Below are positions 51,279 through 60,061 of a stretch of DNA of 60,061 bases, piece by piece (positions within the stretch are counted from its first letter, which is position 1; the number at the start of each line of letters is the position of its first letter). Source of the DNA: an uncultured Thermoguttaceae bacterium (GTDB lineage Bacteria; Planctomycetota; Planctomycetia; Pirellulales; Thermoguttaceae). The stretch covers positions 1 through 60,061 of the forward strand of contig CALIRO010000012.1 in the NCBI GenBank assembly GCA_938042245.1, written 5' to 3'. A program made the translations under genes and the position numbers. The notes below the pieces were generated by a model that was given only the letters and a program-made list of their open reading frames with translations, was not told the DNA's origin and made no database searches.

Positions 51279-52697
51279 ATGGGTCCGTTTCGGATAGAGC
51301 AAGACCCGATGGGTCAGGTCCAGGTGCCATCGGAGGCGTATTGGGGTGCCCAGACGCAGCGGGCGGTGGAGAACTTTCCGATTTCTGGCCGACCGCTGCC
51401 GCCTGAGCTAATCCATGCATTGGGCCTGGTCAAATGGGCTGCTGCCGTGGTCAACCGAGACCTGGGCCGATTCCGGTCTGCTCCTCGGGCCCTTTCCGAT
51501 TCCCAAATCGAGGCTCTGATTCAAGCGGCCTGGGAAGTGGCTCAGGGAAAATGGGATCATCAGTTTCCCGTGGATCTGTATCAAACCGGCTCCGGGACCT
51601 CCAGCAACATGAACGCCAATGAAGTCATTGCCCATCGGGCCATGGAACTAGCTGGCCTGGATCGGTTCGCCCTGCCAAAGGCTATTCATCCCAACGACCA
51701 TGTCAACCTGGGGCAAAGTTCCAATGATGTATTTCCCACGGCCATTCATGTGGCCGCTGCCTATGCCATCAAACAGGAGCTTGTGCCAGTGCTAAGGGAG
51801 TGTCATGAGGCGTTGTTGGCCAAGGCGGCCCAGTGGCAGGAGATTGTCAAAATTGGCCGGACCCACCTGGCCGACGCTACGCCCATCCGGTTCGGCCAAG
51901 AGGTCAGCGGTTGGGCTAGGCAAATGGAGTTGGCTCTGCAGCGGGCAAGCCGGGCCGAACAAGCCCTCTGGGAATTGCCTATCGGCGGTACCGCAGTCGG
52001 CACCGGGATCAATACCCATCCGGAGTTCGGCCGCCGAGTGGCAGAGCTTTTGGCCCGACAAACCGGTATTCCCTTTGTAGAAGCCCCCAACCATTTCGAA
52101 GCCCAATCCCAGCGGGATGGCCTGGTCGAATGCCACGCTCAATTACGCACCGTGGCTGTAAGCCTTTTTAATCTGGCTAATAATATTCGACTGTTGGCCT
52201 CTGGACCTCGCTGCGGCCTGTACGAAATCATTCTCCCGGAACTTCAGCCCGGCAGTTCCATCATGCCAGGCAAAGTCAATCCGGTCCTTTGTGAGACGCT
52301 CATGCAGGCGGCTGCGCGGGTCATCGGCAACGATCAGTTAGTGGCTTTTTGTGGGGCTACCGGGGGACAGTTCCAATTGCATGTGATGATGCCTGTTATG
52401 GCTGAGGCGGTGCTGGAAAGCATTCGGCTTTTATCCCGATCGGCCCGGATCTTTGCCCAACGCTATCTGACCCGGATGGAAGCCAACAAGGCCCAATGTG
52501 AAGCAATGGTGGAAAAAAGCATATCTTTGGCCACGGCGCTAGCTCCCTATATCGGCTACGACCAGGCTGCCCAATTGGCCAAAGATGCCCTGCGCACCGG
52601 CAAGACCATCCGCCAAATCTGCCAGGAACGCGGCGTGCTGTCCGAACAGGAGCTTCACCAGGTGCTGGATCCCCGGCGGATGTGCAGTCCCGATTGA
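51279..52697 (+). CDS. fumC: Class II fumarate hydratase
   Basis: 472 residues, normal for FumC. It starts 'FRIEQDPMGQVQVPSEAYWG' with 'AQTQRAVENF'. Active-site segments are 'TGSGTSSNMNANEVIAHRAM', 'HPNDHVNLGQSSNDVFPTAI', 'GRTHLADATPIRFGQEVSGW' and the mobile loop 'PGSSIMPGKVNPVLCE' with the catalytic Ser. It catalyses reversible hydration of fumarate to malate in the TCA cycle. 'GRTHLADATP' (with DATP after TH) favours fumarase over aspartase. GAAAGGA lies about nine bases before the ATG. It is divergent from parA with a 266-bp spacer. Confidence 0.96.
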   Translation: MGPFRIEQDPMGQVQVPSEAYWGAQTQRAVENFPISGRPLPPELIHALGLVKWAAAVVNRDLGRFRSAPRALSDSQIEALIQAAWEVAQGKWDHQFPVDLYQTGSGTSSNMNANEVIAHRAMELAGLDRFALPKAIHPNDHVNLGQSSNDVFPTAIHVAAAYAIKQELVPVLRECHEALLAKAAQWQEIVKIGRTHLADATPIRFGQEVSGWARQMELALQRASRAEQALWELPIGGTAVGTGINTHPEFGRRVAELLARQTGIPFVEAPNHFEAQSQRDGLVECHAQLRTVAVSLFNLANNIRLLASGPRCGLYEIILPELQPGSSIMPGKVNPVLCETLMQAAARVIGNDQLVAFCGATGGQFQLHVMMPVMAEAVLESIRLLSRSARIFAQRYLTRMEANKAQCEAMVEKSISLATALAPYIGYDQAAQLAKDALRTGKTIRQICQERGVLSEQELHQVLDPRRMCSPD

Positions 52698-53053
52698 GGT
52701 TGCCCCCCAGACGAACCTGCAGGAAATGTTCTCCGCCCATATCCAGTTCCGGTTCCGTCGGCCGATCGTTTTTTCCCACTGCCCCGAACCTGCCACCACT
52801 CCAAAACCTACAACTTCCAGAATTTGTTAGCCGTGGCCAGTTCCGTTGAAGGATTCAAACGTACAGCCTCCAAAACTTCCAGCACCTCTGGCTGGATGGG
52901 AAGAAAGCATGTTTACTCCATGCGCTGAAGGATTCGAAAGTACACCATACCAAACTTTCCGAACGTCCAGTCCCTCCTGGCTCCAGGAATGGGGGACGAC
53001 AGAGGAGGCGTTTTTCATGAGGCCCCAAAAACCTTCCGAACTTCCCCTCCCTG
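52698..53053. other. Convergent intergenic region with an imperfect direct repeat
   Basis: 356 bp between fumC and the zinc-ribbon gene. GAAGGATTCAAACGTACA (52848-52865) recurs as GAAGGATTCGAAAGTACA (52927-52944), 79 bases apart, each followed by CCAAAACTTCC or CCAAACTTTCC. No gene is supported. Confidence 0.45.
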
Positions 53054-53701
53054 CTAGGCCACCGGTAAGGTACCCGGAGTGTGATAATCGGTATTGGTCA
53101 AGTAGTCCAGTACGCCCTCGGCATGTTCCCACACGTCTCGCATGTAGTACTCTTTCAAGCATTTGAGCACTACAGCCTTTTGGTCCCGATTTAGCCCGCT
53201 ATAGCCGACTATAGATTTCAAAATTCGATCATCCCCTTTGTCCAGGTTGGTTAAAGCCCACCGCTTGGCCAGTTGATAGACGATGATCCCCCGCAGCCGA
53301 AGGCCCTCCTGCCGAAGCTCCATATCTAACTCGACCAATTTAAAATCGCCTTGGGCAGGCAGAAGCTCGAAATTTCGGTTTGCCTGGACAAAGCCGTAGT
53401 TGGTTTTCACCATCCACCCATCCCCGTTATTGACCCAAGTGGCTACCAGATGGGCTTTGTCCAGAATCAGATAGCGATTCATCCGATTCAGGCGTTCCGG
53501 CCAATGATGGCTAGGCAGATGCAATTCGGAAGGGGGCTGCGCATGGGCCTCGGCCGTTTCGGACATGCTCATGCCAGTTCCTTCAGAAACCGCCGGTACC
53601 GTTACGGCCGTCCCGCATTTGGGACATTTCCGGGTTTGCCCGGCAATTTCCTCCTTGGCGTTTAATTTGCTGCCGCAGCCTGGACAGGTAAACCGAATCA
53701 T
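53054..53701 (-). CDS. Zinc-ribbon protein of unknown function
   Basis: 215 residues. An N-terminal zinc ribbon has two CxxC knuckles: 'MIRFTCPGCGSKLNAKEEIA' and 'KCPKCGTAVTVP'. A short Ser/Glu/Pro linker follows, then a 130-residue alpha/beta domain ('RLNRMNRYLILDKAHLVATW', 'LVELDMELRQEGLRLRGIIV'). This ribbon type is common at the start of planctomycete proteins. The ATG at 53701 has GGAGG ten bases upstream and places the ribbon at the very N-terminus; the longer frame to 53896 overlaps the divergent gene's leader. Function is unknown. The divergent arrangement with the J-domain-like gene suggests shared regulation. Confidence 0.75.
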   Translation of the reverse strand: MIRFTCPGCGSKLNAKEEIAGQTRKCPKCGTAVTVPAVSEGTGMSMSETAEAHAQPPSELHLPSHHWPERLNRMNRYLILDKAHLVATWVNNGDGWMVKTNYGFVQANRNFELLPAQGDFKLVELDMELRQEGLRLRGIIVYQLAKRWALTNLDKGDDRILKSIVGYSGLNRDQKAVVLKCLKEYYMRDVWEHAEGVLDYLTNTDYHTPGTLPVA

Positions 53702-53882
53702 ACCGGCACTCCTCCCTAGGAGCAGAAAAAAATCGCACAACCCTCCTAGTGCTATAGTATATCGGAAACTGCTCGTTTTGTCCCCCCTAGGGGAGGAATC
53801 CTCCCTGAGGTTTTTTTGCCTCGGTACCGGAACTTTTCCGAGGAGGTTTGTTACAATAACAGAAACCGGCCATGTGGGCCGA

Positions 53883-55874
53883 ATGAAAATATCCATGCAG
53901 CTTTCCGAAAGCAGGAGTTTCCAGGTGGAGGAATCGTTCGATCCTTATGCGGTGTTTTTGGGATTTCCGCCGGGCCAACCGCCCAAAAATTATTACGAAC
54001 TATTGGGATTGCCTCCGGGGGAATCGGATCCAGAGAAGATCTCCCAAGCCGTAGAACGGCTTCGGAACCAGGTACGGCATATTCGGCCTGGGGTATACAT
54101 GGCTCCATGGCAAAAGATATTGGACGAATTAATGGCGGCGAAGATTTGTTTATTGGATCCGGTGGCCAAAGCCATCTATGATCAGTCCCTTCAGAAAGGG
54201 GTCATGACTCCGATGGCGGGGATGGAGGGAGCCAGTGTTACCCAGGGAAGCCAATCTCCCCCCGCTGCTACCCAACCTCCTCTGGAGAGGGGTATCTCCA
54301 AGTGTGCCTCCGGTAGTGGCGTTGACAGCGGCCCTACACAATCTCCCGTGGCCCCAGGTGCGTGGCACATGCCACCAGGGGCCGCGTACGGAGAAAAGAC
54401 CTGGGAAAGTGCAGGGATTGCCCCAGGGGGATATCCCCCTCCAGGGGGGACAGAATCGATACCGCGGACTATCGCCCCCCCTATGGGGGAAGTACCTGGA
54501 CTGCTTTCGGCTGCCGTCCCTCTAGCGGGCTATTCTGTACCACCAAATTCTACTGCTATTCCTCCCCCATATACCCAATCATGGGAGATCACCCTTCCCC
54601 AACCTGAGGGGATTCCAGCAGGGAGCCAAACATCCTATGGTTCCCCTGCGGGAGGTACCATAGGGACCCAACCAGGGTATTCTTATATACCTAGAAGTGG
54701 GAATCCGCCTTTGGAAAGTGGCCCAGGATCAGGATTGGCCCCCTGGAGTGCTGCTCAATATTCCCCTATACAGCCTGTGCCGGGTATGCCCTCCGGCGCT
54801 CTTCCGCAAGCTCTCCCGGTTCCAGCAGGGTTAGCACCTCCTCCACCCCCAATGCCCGGACAAACTACTCAGGTGGCTGCCAAAAATGCCCTAGCTCACG
54901 CTAATCGCGCTTTCGGATGGTGGATAGCCAGTTGTGTGAGTCTGGTGGTTTTGGCTTTGGGCTTGGTATACTTGCTAAATCGCGTGCGAACGGAAGGGCC
55001 TGAGGTCGTTTTGGGAAAAACTTCTTCTGCCAATCCATCGTCCTGGTCGGAGAAAGTTTCTTTGCCCTCCGGAGGGCAGCCCAACCTGAAGCAGTCCCAG
55101 GAAACCCCTACACAAAAACCGCCTTCCTCAGCGGAGCATCCTTCCGATGTTCAGAGAATCGGCAGCTCCTTGCACCCCCAAAAACCGGCGGAGCAGGGGG
55201 ATAAATCATCCCCTCCCCTCCGCCCTGGGGAGAAAAATGGGCGGCTAGTCCTGGAAAAACCCTCGCCTAAAGCACAACAACCAACATCTCCCCCGGCTCC
55301 ACCATCGGCGCTGCAGCCTGCCAAACAGGCAGCCTGGCAAAAGGCAGTCCAGGAGGTTCGGGCTGCCTTGGCCGAACATGATCTTGCCTCCGCAGCGGAG
55401 GCCTTGAAAACCGCCGAAGACAACGCTCAGACTCCTGAACAACACCATATCGTGGAACGACTTCGGCTCCTTCGGCACTATTTGGAGGAGTTCTGGAAAG
55501 GCATTCGACAATCGGTCAGCTCATTAGAAGCGGCGCAGGAATTCACGGTGGGCCAGAGGCGTTTTGCCATTGTGGAGGGCAATTCCCAATATCTGATTGT
55601 GCGGGCGGAAGGGCGGAATATCCGTTGGCCGATCGAAAAAATTCCCGGTTCGGTGGTAGAACTGCTGGCCAAGCGGTGGTTTCGCACCAACGATGCGGCC
55701 ACCCAATTGGCTTTCGGGGCTTACTATGCCGTGCGAGGCGATACGCAACGAGCCAGGCAATACTGGGAACAAGCGGGCCAAAGCGGCGTCGATGTCAGCG
55801 GCATGTTGGAGGAGTTGCACTATTGGCCGGTACCTGAACATCCGGCCCCTTCGAATAACAGCCCACTGCAATAG
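53883..55874 (+). CDS. J-domain-like membrane protein with proline-rich region
   Basis: 663 residues. Residues about 15-100 resemble a degenerate J-like domain ('PKNYYELLGLPPGESDPEKI', 'LDPVAKAIYDQSLQ'), but the HPD motif needed to stimulate Hsp70 is missing. A 230-residue Pro/Gly/Ser/Tyr-rich low-complexity region follows. One transmembrane helix lies at about 343-366 ('WWIASCVSLVVLALGLVYLL'), then a polar linker and a C-terminal helical domain ('VRAALAEHDLASAAEALKTA', 'YYAVRGDTQRARQYWEQAGQ'). The start is uncertain: the ATG at 53883 has a weak ribosome binding site, and a GTG three codons upstream is also possible. It is a planctomycete-type protein with no known role; membrane scaffolding is inferred. 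Confidence 0.7.
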   Translation: MKISMQLSESRSFQVEESFDPYAVFLGFPPGQPPKNYYELLGLPPGESDPEKISQAVERLRNQVRHIRPGVYMAPWQKILDELMAAKICLLDPVAKAIYDQSLQKGVMTPMAGMEGASVTQGSQSPPAATQPPLERGISKCASGSGVDSGPTQSPVAPGAWHMPPGAAYGEKTWESAGIAPGGYPPPGGTESIPRTIAPPMGEVPGLLSAAVPLAGYSVPPNSTAIPPPYTQSWEITLPQPEGIPAGSQTSYGSPAGGTIGTQPGYSYIPRSGNPPLESGPGSGLAPWSAAQYSPIQPVPGMPSGALPQALPVPAGLAPPPPPMPGQTTQVAAKNALAHANRAFGWWIASCVSLVVLALGLVYLLNRVRTEGPEVVLGKTSSANPSSWSEKVSLPSGGQPNLKQSQETPTQKPPSSAEHPSDVQRIGSSLHPQKPAEQGDKSSPPLRPGEKNGRLVLEKPSPKAQQPTSPPAPPSALQPAKQAAWQKAVQEVRAALAEHDLASAAEALKTAEDNAQTPEQHHIVERLRLLRHYLEEFWKGIRQSVSSLEAAQEFTVGQRRFAIVEGNSQYLIVRAEGRNIRWPIEKIPGSVVELLAKRWFRTNDAATQLAFGAYYAVRGDTQRARQYWEQAGQSGVDVSGMLEELHYWPVPEHPAPSNNSPLQ

Positions 55875-55958
55875 GAACGGGTTTGACAGGAGCAGTTCTT
55901 GGGGCAAGAGGCTTATATTCAGGCGGGAACAGATGCTTGTTTGCCAAAGGTGAGAGGC

Positions 55959-57173
55959 TTATTTCCAGAAGGGGAGGATTTTACTTAAAGGGGAGGATTT
56001 TTTGCCGGCGGCATCTTCCTGGTCGGTTTCGGTATTTTTTTCTGGGGCGGTCAAAGCGGCGGCCAATTCGACAATCGCCTGAGTAATGGCCGCTTTCGGA
56101 GCCTGCTGCAGCAGCGGCACCCCATTATTCCGGGCGGCGATCATGGTCCGATAGTCATTGGGCAATTGCCAGAAGATCTCCTGGCCAATGGTTTCCTGCG
56201 CTTTTTTCAGGGTGATTTGGCCGCTGTCCCAGCCCACTCGGTTGACCACCACTTTGACCCGGTCGCCCATGCCTTTCATCTGTTTGAAGGAGGTCATTAG
56301 CCGAACCACATTACGCAGGCATGGCAAATCCAACTGGGTCACCAGCAGGATATGATTGGCCATTTCCAGGGCCATCATGTCGATCGGGCTGTAGGCTTTC
56401 GACAGGTCCAGGACCAGATGGGTGAAGGTGGCTTTCAGCAGGCCGATGACCCGCTGAAGGTCTTCCGGACTGATCAAAGAGACATCTTCTAATTGTACCG
56501 GCCGAGGAAGCAAGAAAAGCCCAGAAGAGTGTTTGGTAAGCGATCGTTTCAGTAGCGAAAAGTCGAGCCGGGAAATGTTTTGGGCTACATCAACTAATGT
56601 ATATTCTGGAATTGTGTCCAAATAGACGTCGGCGTCGCCCAAACTCAGGTCCAAATCCACCAGAACGACCGAGTTTTTTTTGTCAGCGGCCAGAGCAACG
56701 GCCAGGTTGACAGCCAGGCTGGTGGTGCCTACTCCGCCAATCGCACCGGCCACGGCAATGACCTGGCAAGGCCGAACCTTTTCCCCCTTGCCAAAGTGGC
56801 GCTGGGTAATGCGTCCCAACGCAGCCAGGAGATCTTCGATCCGCAGCGGCTGGGTAAGGAACTCTCGGGCGCCGGCCCGCATCGTTTGCAAAATGAGATT
56901 CCCATCACTGGAAGAGCTAATGGCCAAAATGGCGCAGTCCGGCGACGCCTGGCTGACCCGGCTTATTAGCTCCAAGGCTTTATCCGGATCGGCATCCAAG
57001 GCCACCAAGCCGATGTCCGGCTTGGTCTGCGCCACCACGTCGGCAAAGAATTCGTACCGCGAGCACTCTGCTTCCAGCCAGATCATCTCCATCCCCAACA
57101 ACATCCCCTTAAGCATTTCTCGGGTGGTGTCGTTGGGATCCACAAAGGCTACTCGAAGTACTCGGCCTGTCAT
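55959..57173 (-). CDS. cpaE: Tad/Flp pilus assembly ATPase CpaE (TadZ)
   Basis: 404 residues. An N-terminal receiver-like domain is at 1-125 ('VLRVAFVDPNDTTREMLKGM', 'IGLVALDADPDKALELI'). A ParA/MinD-type ATPase domain follows at 137-375: deviant P-loop 'AVAGAIGGVGTTSLAVNLAV' (Thr-Ser after the Gly instead of Lys-Thr), 'VVLVDLDLSLGDADVYLD', and 'YSPIDMMALEMANHILLVTQ'. CpaE/TadZ localises the Flp pilus machinery at the membrane. It is the third gene in the minus-strand order cpaB-cpaC-cpaE, separated from cpaC by 176 bases that include a TAGCT-GCGA-AGCTA hairpin (57254-57267). The C-terminus is Lys/Ser-rich ('AAGKKSSPLSKILPFWK'). Confidence 0.9.
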   Translation of the reverse strand: MTGRVLRVAFVDPNDTTREMLKGMLLGMEMIWLEAECSRYEFFADVVAQTKPDIGLVALDADPDKALELISRVSQASPDCAILAISSSSDGNLILQTMRAGAREFLTQPLRIEDLLAALGRITQRHFGKGEKVRPCQVIAVAGAIGGVGTTSLAVNLAVALAADKKNSVVLVDLDLSLGDADVYLDTIPEYTLVDVAQNISRLDFSLLKRSLTKHSSGLFLLPRPVQLEDVSLISPEDLQRVIGLLKATFTHLVLDLSKAYSPIDMMALEMANHILLVTQLDLPCLRNVVRLMTSFKQMKGMGDRVKVVVNRVGWDSGQITLKKAQETIGQEIFWQLPNDYRTMIAARNNGVPLLQQAPKAAITQAIVELAAALTAPEKNTETDQEDAAGKKSSPLSKILPFWK

Positions 57174-57349
57174 GGCAGTAGGAGCTCAGAGGTTATCGAG
57201 TTTTGTTATGGAAGTTGCCGACTATTCTGATGGCGGCTGCTCTCTGTTATGGTAGCTGCGAAGCTATCCCTCCGAAGCAGCGAGGGAATCCAAAAACGAC
57301 CATGGTTCCGATAGGGAAAATTAAATCACTTCTCCAAACTCGAGCTGGG

Positions 57350-59077
57350 TTATTTCTTTTCATATCCGATGGGGCCGATGAACCCCTGCAGTTCGGAAGC
57401 CGACTTGCCCCCCGAAGCGTTGCTCCCAGCAGGCCTAGGGGAGCTACTGGTAGCGGCCGGGGAACTCAAACCAGACTTCTGAGCTGCCGAAGAGGAACTG
57501 CCCGTCGGGGATGAAACCCCTTTGACGTGTCCGGGGCTCGTTGCCTGAGCAGGTACACTGGACGAAGAGACAACTTCCCAGGAGGCGTTCGGTTCCGGGC
57601 ATCCGGCTGCTGAGTCCCGCCCCGCCACTTCGATCTTGCCCCGCATATAGAGTTCCCAGTCCGTAGGCCGACGAGAGTTCATCCCAGGCCCTTGACAAGG
57701 GACTTCACTGGGATCCAGCGGATCAACCAACTCCGGTGTAACCAGAATCAGCAACTCGATTTCGTTATTGGTCTCCTCTACTTTGCGGAACAAGGCGCCG
57801 ATATACGGAAGTTCCATAATTCCGGGGATGCCTCGGCGTTGGGCCTCCACGCGGGTTTGCACCAGGCCGGCAATAGCCAACGTTTGCCCGGCCATCAGTT
57901 CCACGCCGGTATCCACCTCCCGGACCCGCAGACCTGGTACGTTGATCGACTGGACCGAAACGCTCCGGGTGTTATCGATTTCGCTCACGCGGGGTTTGAC
58001 TTCCAGTCGGATCCGGCCGCCGCCAAGCACGATGGGGACAAAATCCACTTGGGTGCCGAACTTTTTATATTCGATGGAAACCGTGCCAAGGCTTTCCGGC
58101 ACGAGGATGGGAAACTCGCCGCCGACGTTGAAAAAGGCTGGCCGACCGCTGACAGTAACCAAAGTGGGCTCGGCCAGGATCTTCATCAGGTTGTCTCTGC
58201 GCAGCGCTTCCAGGACGCCGAAAAACGCACTGTTGCCGTCTACTACTCGGAACATAAACGTTGGTTGCCCCGTGGTCGTGGCCGTTGGCGGCACCCCGCC
58301 GCCGACGCCTTCTAGTCCAGCTAACAGCCCGCTCGCACTGGACACGATCATGTGGCCGTTTATCACCTGCGCCCAGTCAAAACCCAGTTGCCGCAATTTG
58401 GTACGTGAAACTTCCATCACCTTGACATGCAACAGCACCTGCTGCACCCCACCCACCGTAATATTGGAAATCACCTTGGGATAAAACTCCTGGGCGATTT
58501 CGATAATCCGGCTCACATCTTCCGGTTTATCCACATAGCCGCTCAGCAGCACTCCGTTGGAAATCGGAACTACCCGGATGCTGGCTTTGGGAAACTGAGT
58601 GCGAAGGATCAAGTTCAATTCTTCGGCGTTGCCGTAGATAACTACGTCAATGGTGTAAATTTGTTGATTCTCATCCCAAAGATTCACCTGGGTGACCCCA
58701 GCTTTTTTGGCATGCAGTTGGATTTGATTGGGCGACAGGGCCGTCAGGTCCAAGAGCTCCGGATTATTCACTTGGGCCTGGGGAATCTTTTTCTCCAGGG
58801 TGAGGATTCGGCTTGTATTGACGACCATCTCCAGGCGTTCGGAAGAATTTTCAATCTTCCGAATCAGACCAGACCTAGACCCTGTAGGGGAGGGATTCTC
58901 TTGGGCCAAAACTACAGCACTTGCACGGATAGGCAGAGGCCACGGAAGCGATCCCAAGCTTCCCAAAACTGCCAAAAAGATTCCTGTCATCGCCCCTAGG
59001 AGAAATCTTGGTCTTTTGGCCAAGGGCTCAGTACGATACTGGCTCGCCTTATGAACCCAAACCTGTAGCTGAGGCAT
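57350..59077 (-). CDS. cpaC: Tad/Flp pilus secretin CpaC (RcpA)
   Basis: 575 residues. An N-terminal hydrophobic segment (about 25-55, 'GAMTGIFLAVLGSLGSLPWP') acts as signal peptide. A BON/secretin N-domain region follows: 'LEMVVNTSRILTLEKKIPQA', 'LSPNQIQLHAKKAGVTQVNL' and 'VPISNGVLLSGYVDKPEDVS'. The secretin domain is at about 265-465 ('PTLVTVSGRPAFFNVGGEFP', 'LEVKPRVSEIDNTRS', 'AGQTLAIAGLVQTRVEAQRR', 'GIPGIMELPYIGALFR'). It forms the outer-membrane pore for Flp pili. A Ser/Pro/Ala-rich C-terminal tail of about 90 residues is longer than in typical CpaC. AAGGAAG lies eight bases before the ATG. Confidence 0.93.
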   Translation of the reverse strand: MPQLQVWVHKASQYRTEPLAKRPRFLLGAMTGIFLAVLGSLGSLPWPLPIRASAVVLAQENPSPTGSRSGLIRKIENSSERLEMVVNTSRILTLEKKIPQAQVNNPELLDLTALSPNQIQLHAKKAGVTQVNLWDENQQIYTIDVVIYGNAEELNLILRTQFPKASIRVVPISNGVLLSGYVDKPEDVSRIIEIAQEFYPKVISNITVGGVQQVLLHVKVMEVSRTKLRQLGFDWAQVINGHMIVSSASGLLAGLEGVGGGVPPTATTTGQPTFMFRVVDGNSAFFGVLEALRRDNLMKILAEPTLVTVSGRPAFFNVGGEFPILVPESLGTVSIEYKKFGTQVDFVPIVLGGGRIRLEVKPRVSEIDNTRSVSVQSINVPGLRVREVDTGVELMAGQTLAIAGLVQTRVEAQRRGIPGIMELPYIGALFRKVEETNNEIELLILVTPELVDPLDPSEVPCQGPGMNSRRPTDWELYMRGKIEVAGRDSAAGCPEPNASWEVVSSSSVPAQATSPGHVKGVSSPTGSSSSAAQKSGLSSPAATSSSPRPAGSNASGGKSASELQGFIGPIGYEKK

Positions 59078-59268
59078 CGTCGGCTTCCTTGCAGGAAAGG
59101 TTTAGGAGCCCGTTGCCTTCGTGGCATAGCTCCGGAAACTGATTTTATGGTGTTTTAATACGGCGAAGCGACCAAAAGGCCCTTCGCGGTTCGGCCCGGA
59201 AACTAACTAAATTAAACTGACTAACTAATTTAAGTTTTCTAGTGTGCTAAATAGCCCGTTTCTGGCGG

Positions 59269-60061
59269 TTATCCTTCCTCCGAAGCTGGTAGGAGCGGAT
59301 TCGGAAGGAGGTCTTCTCCAGAAGAGGGTAGAATTTCCGGGATATTTTCAGCTCCCCCAGAATGATCACCGGATGGCAGGGTGTTGGCCTGGCCCGGATG
59401 GAAGGGGACGTTGGCCGGCTGGGTAGGTCCCAATCTGCCAGGTTCATTCCCTCCGGCAGGGGCCAACCCAGGAACTCGTGGTCCCAGTGGCTCCAAGGAG
59501 TTTTGCTCCTGTCTTTTCGCCTGAGGAGCCGAAAATGCCGGGTTGGAGTGTCCGGCTGGCCCGGGACTACTACTGGCAGAGCCGGTTGATGGCGGCCCAT
59601 AAACTGTGCTGCTGGCTACCGCCCAACCGCCCTGGGCCTTTTCCAGCACCAAATCCTCCACCTGAGAGGCCCTCAAAAGCCGCATCGTCCATTGCTCCGA
59701 GTTTGTCTCCGAAGGTGTTAGGCTGTTCGGTGCTCCTGAGACAACGGATCCGGTAGTAGGGTCCGTTTGTTCCCGGTTTTTCAAAAACTCTTTAAATCGC
59801 TCCAGCAAATGGTCTTTTTCCTGAGAGGTTTCTGAGGCAGGGGGAGTTTTGACCAGGCTTTCTTTTTCCCGATCGGATTTTTCCGAAATATCCAGAATAT
59901 CTCGCAATCGGACTGGTTTGACCACGGCCTGATCTTGTTCTATAGGACTTCGCATGACCAGTTGGATTTTGCCCGCCTCGGAAGCCACCAGAATCATCTG
60001 CGCCTGTTCGGGGGTAACCAGAAGGCTCACCGTTTTGGCTTGGATGGACTTTTCTTCCGGG
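59269..60061 (-). CDS. cpaB: Flp pilus assembly protein CpaB (RcpC), C-terminal part
   Basis: The frame enters from the right edge, so the N-terminus is missing. The visible 263 residues begin 'PEEKSIQAKTVSLLVTPEQA' and continue with 'QMILVASEAGKIQLVMRSP', the conserved C-terminal end of the CpaB/RcpC SAF-like domain. An unusually long Ser/Pro/Gly-rich tail of about 200 residues follows. CpaB is a periplasmic partner of the CpaC secretin, and the gene is immediately upstream of cpaC (191 bases), so the operon order is standard. A GTG at 60030 is internal and not the true start. Confidence 0.85.
   Translation of the reverse strand, partial: PEEKSIQAKTVSLLVTPEQAQMILVASEAGKIQLVMRSPIEQDQAVVKPVRLRDILDISEKSDREKESLVKTPPASETSQEKDHLLERFKEFLKNREQTDPTTGSVVSGAPNSLTPSETNSEQWTMRLLRASQVEDLVLEKAQGGWAVASSTVYGPPSTGSASSSPGPAGHSNPAFSAPQAKRQEQNSLEPLGPRVPGLAPAGGNEPGRLGPTQPANVPFHPGQANTLPSGDHSGGAENIPEILPSSGEDLLPNPLLPASEEG

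Overview
The window looks like chromosome of a planctomycete (Planctomycetota, probably order Pirellulales; a Thermogutta-type thermophile is possible but is only inference). The grounds are the gene types together: several Tat-exported Gfo/Idh/MocA dehydrogenases and other Tat proteins, a BBP7-type outer-membrane barrel, DUF5107/TPR and vWA/STN giant secreted proteins, a squalene-cyclase-like membrane protein, a short planctomycete-style sigma factor, and a Tad/Flp pilus operon. Most genes are monocistronic or in very short operons, on both strands, with long gaps between them. No tRNA, rRNA, CRISPR array or transposase was recognised.

Layout. 1-7 kb: a radical SAM activase-like gene cut by the left edge, a Tat-exported beta-propeller, a DUF5107 protein translationally coupled to a tiny secreted protein, and a cyclase-repeat membrane protein. 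7-16.3 kb: clpC, a TPR membrane protein, a large dark intergenic region, an HD-GYP-like/PAS/GGDEF protein and a UbiD decarboxylase. 16.4-28 kb: carA, a Tat aldo/keto reductase, a Tat oxidoreductase, a strongly divergent phosphoglycerate kinase homologue, an isolated nuoN with a closely linked degenerate NtrC-type regulator, a small lipoprotein, and a second Tat oxidoreductase. 28-38 kb: a PmtA-like methyltransferase, tsaD, a 1347-aa vWA/STN protein and an 886-aa glutamate/serine-rich secreted protein with 108-bp internal repeats. 38-50 kb: a flavodoxin-fold oxidoreductase, an exported archaemetzincin, a sodium/solute symporter interrupted by a -1 frameshift, a sigma factor, cobL, enolase and a BBP7 barrel. 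50-60 kb: ParA, fumC, a zinc-ribbon protein divergent from a J-domain-like membrane protein, and cpaE-cpaC-cpaB.

Central metabolism (PGK-like, eno, fumC, nuoN, carA), tRNA modification (tsaD) and proteostasis (clpC) are scattered among secreted and envelope proteins, so the window is mostly core chromosome with lineage-specific surface genes.

The least explained signals are outside the genes. One is an approximately 150-bp dispersed element with imperfect terminal inverted repeats and tetraloop hairpins (about 7025-7183 and 39020-39177, with diverged ends near 11501-11520 and 49994-50013). A second family is built from a 26-bp unit with CGTCTG...CAGACG palindromes (25976-26160, 44471-44606, probably 49690-49730 and 40372-40384). 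There are also hairpin/terminator leaders upstream of the PGK-like, nuoN, carA and second oxidoreductase genes. No multi-gene novel system was established.
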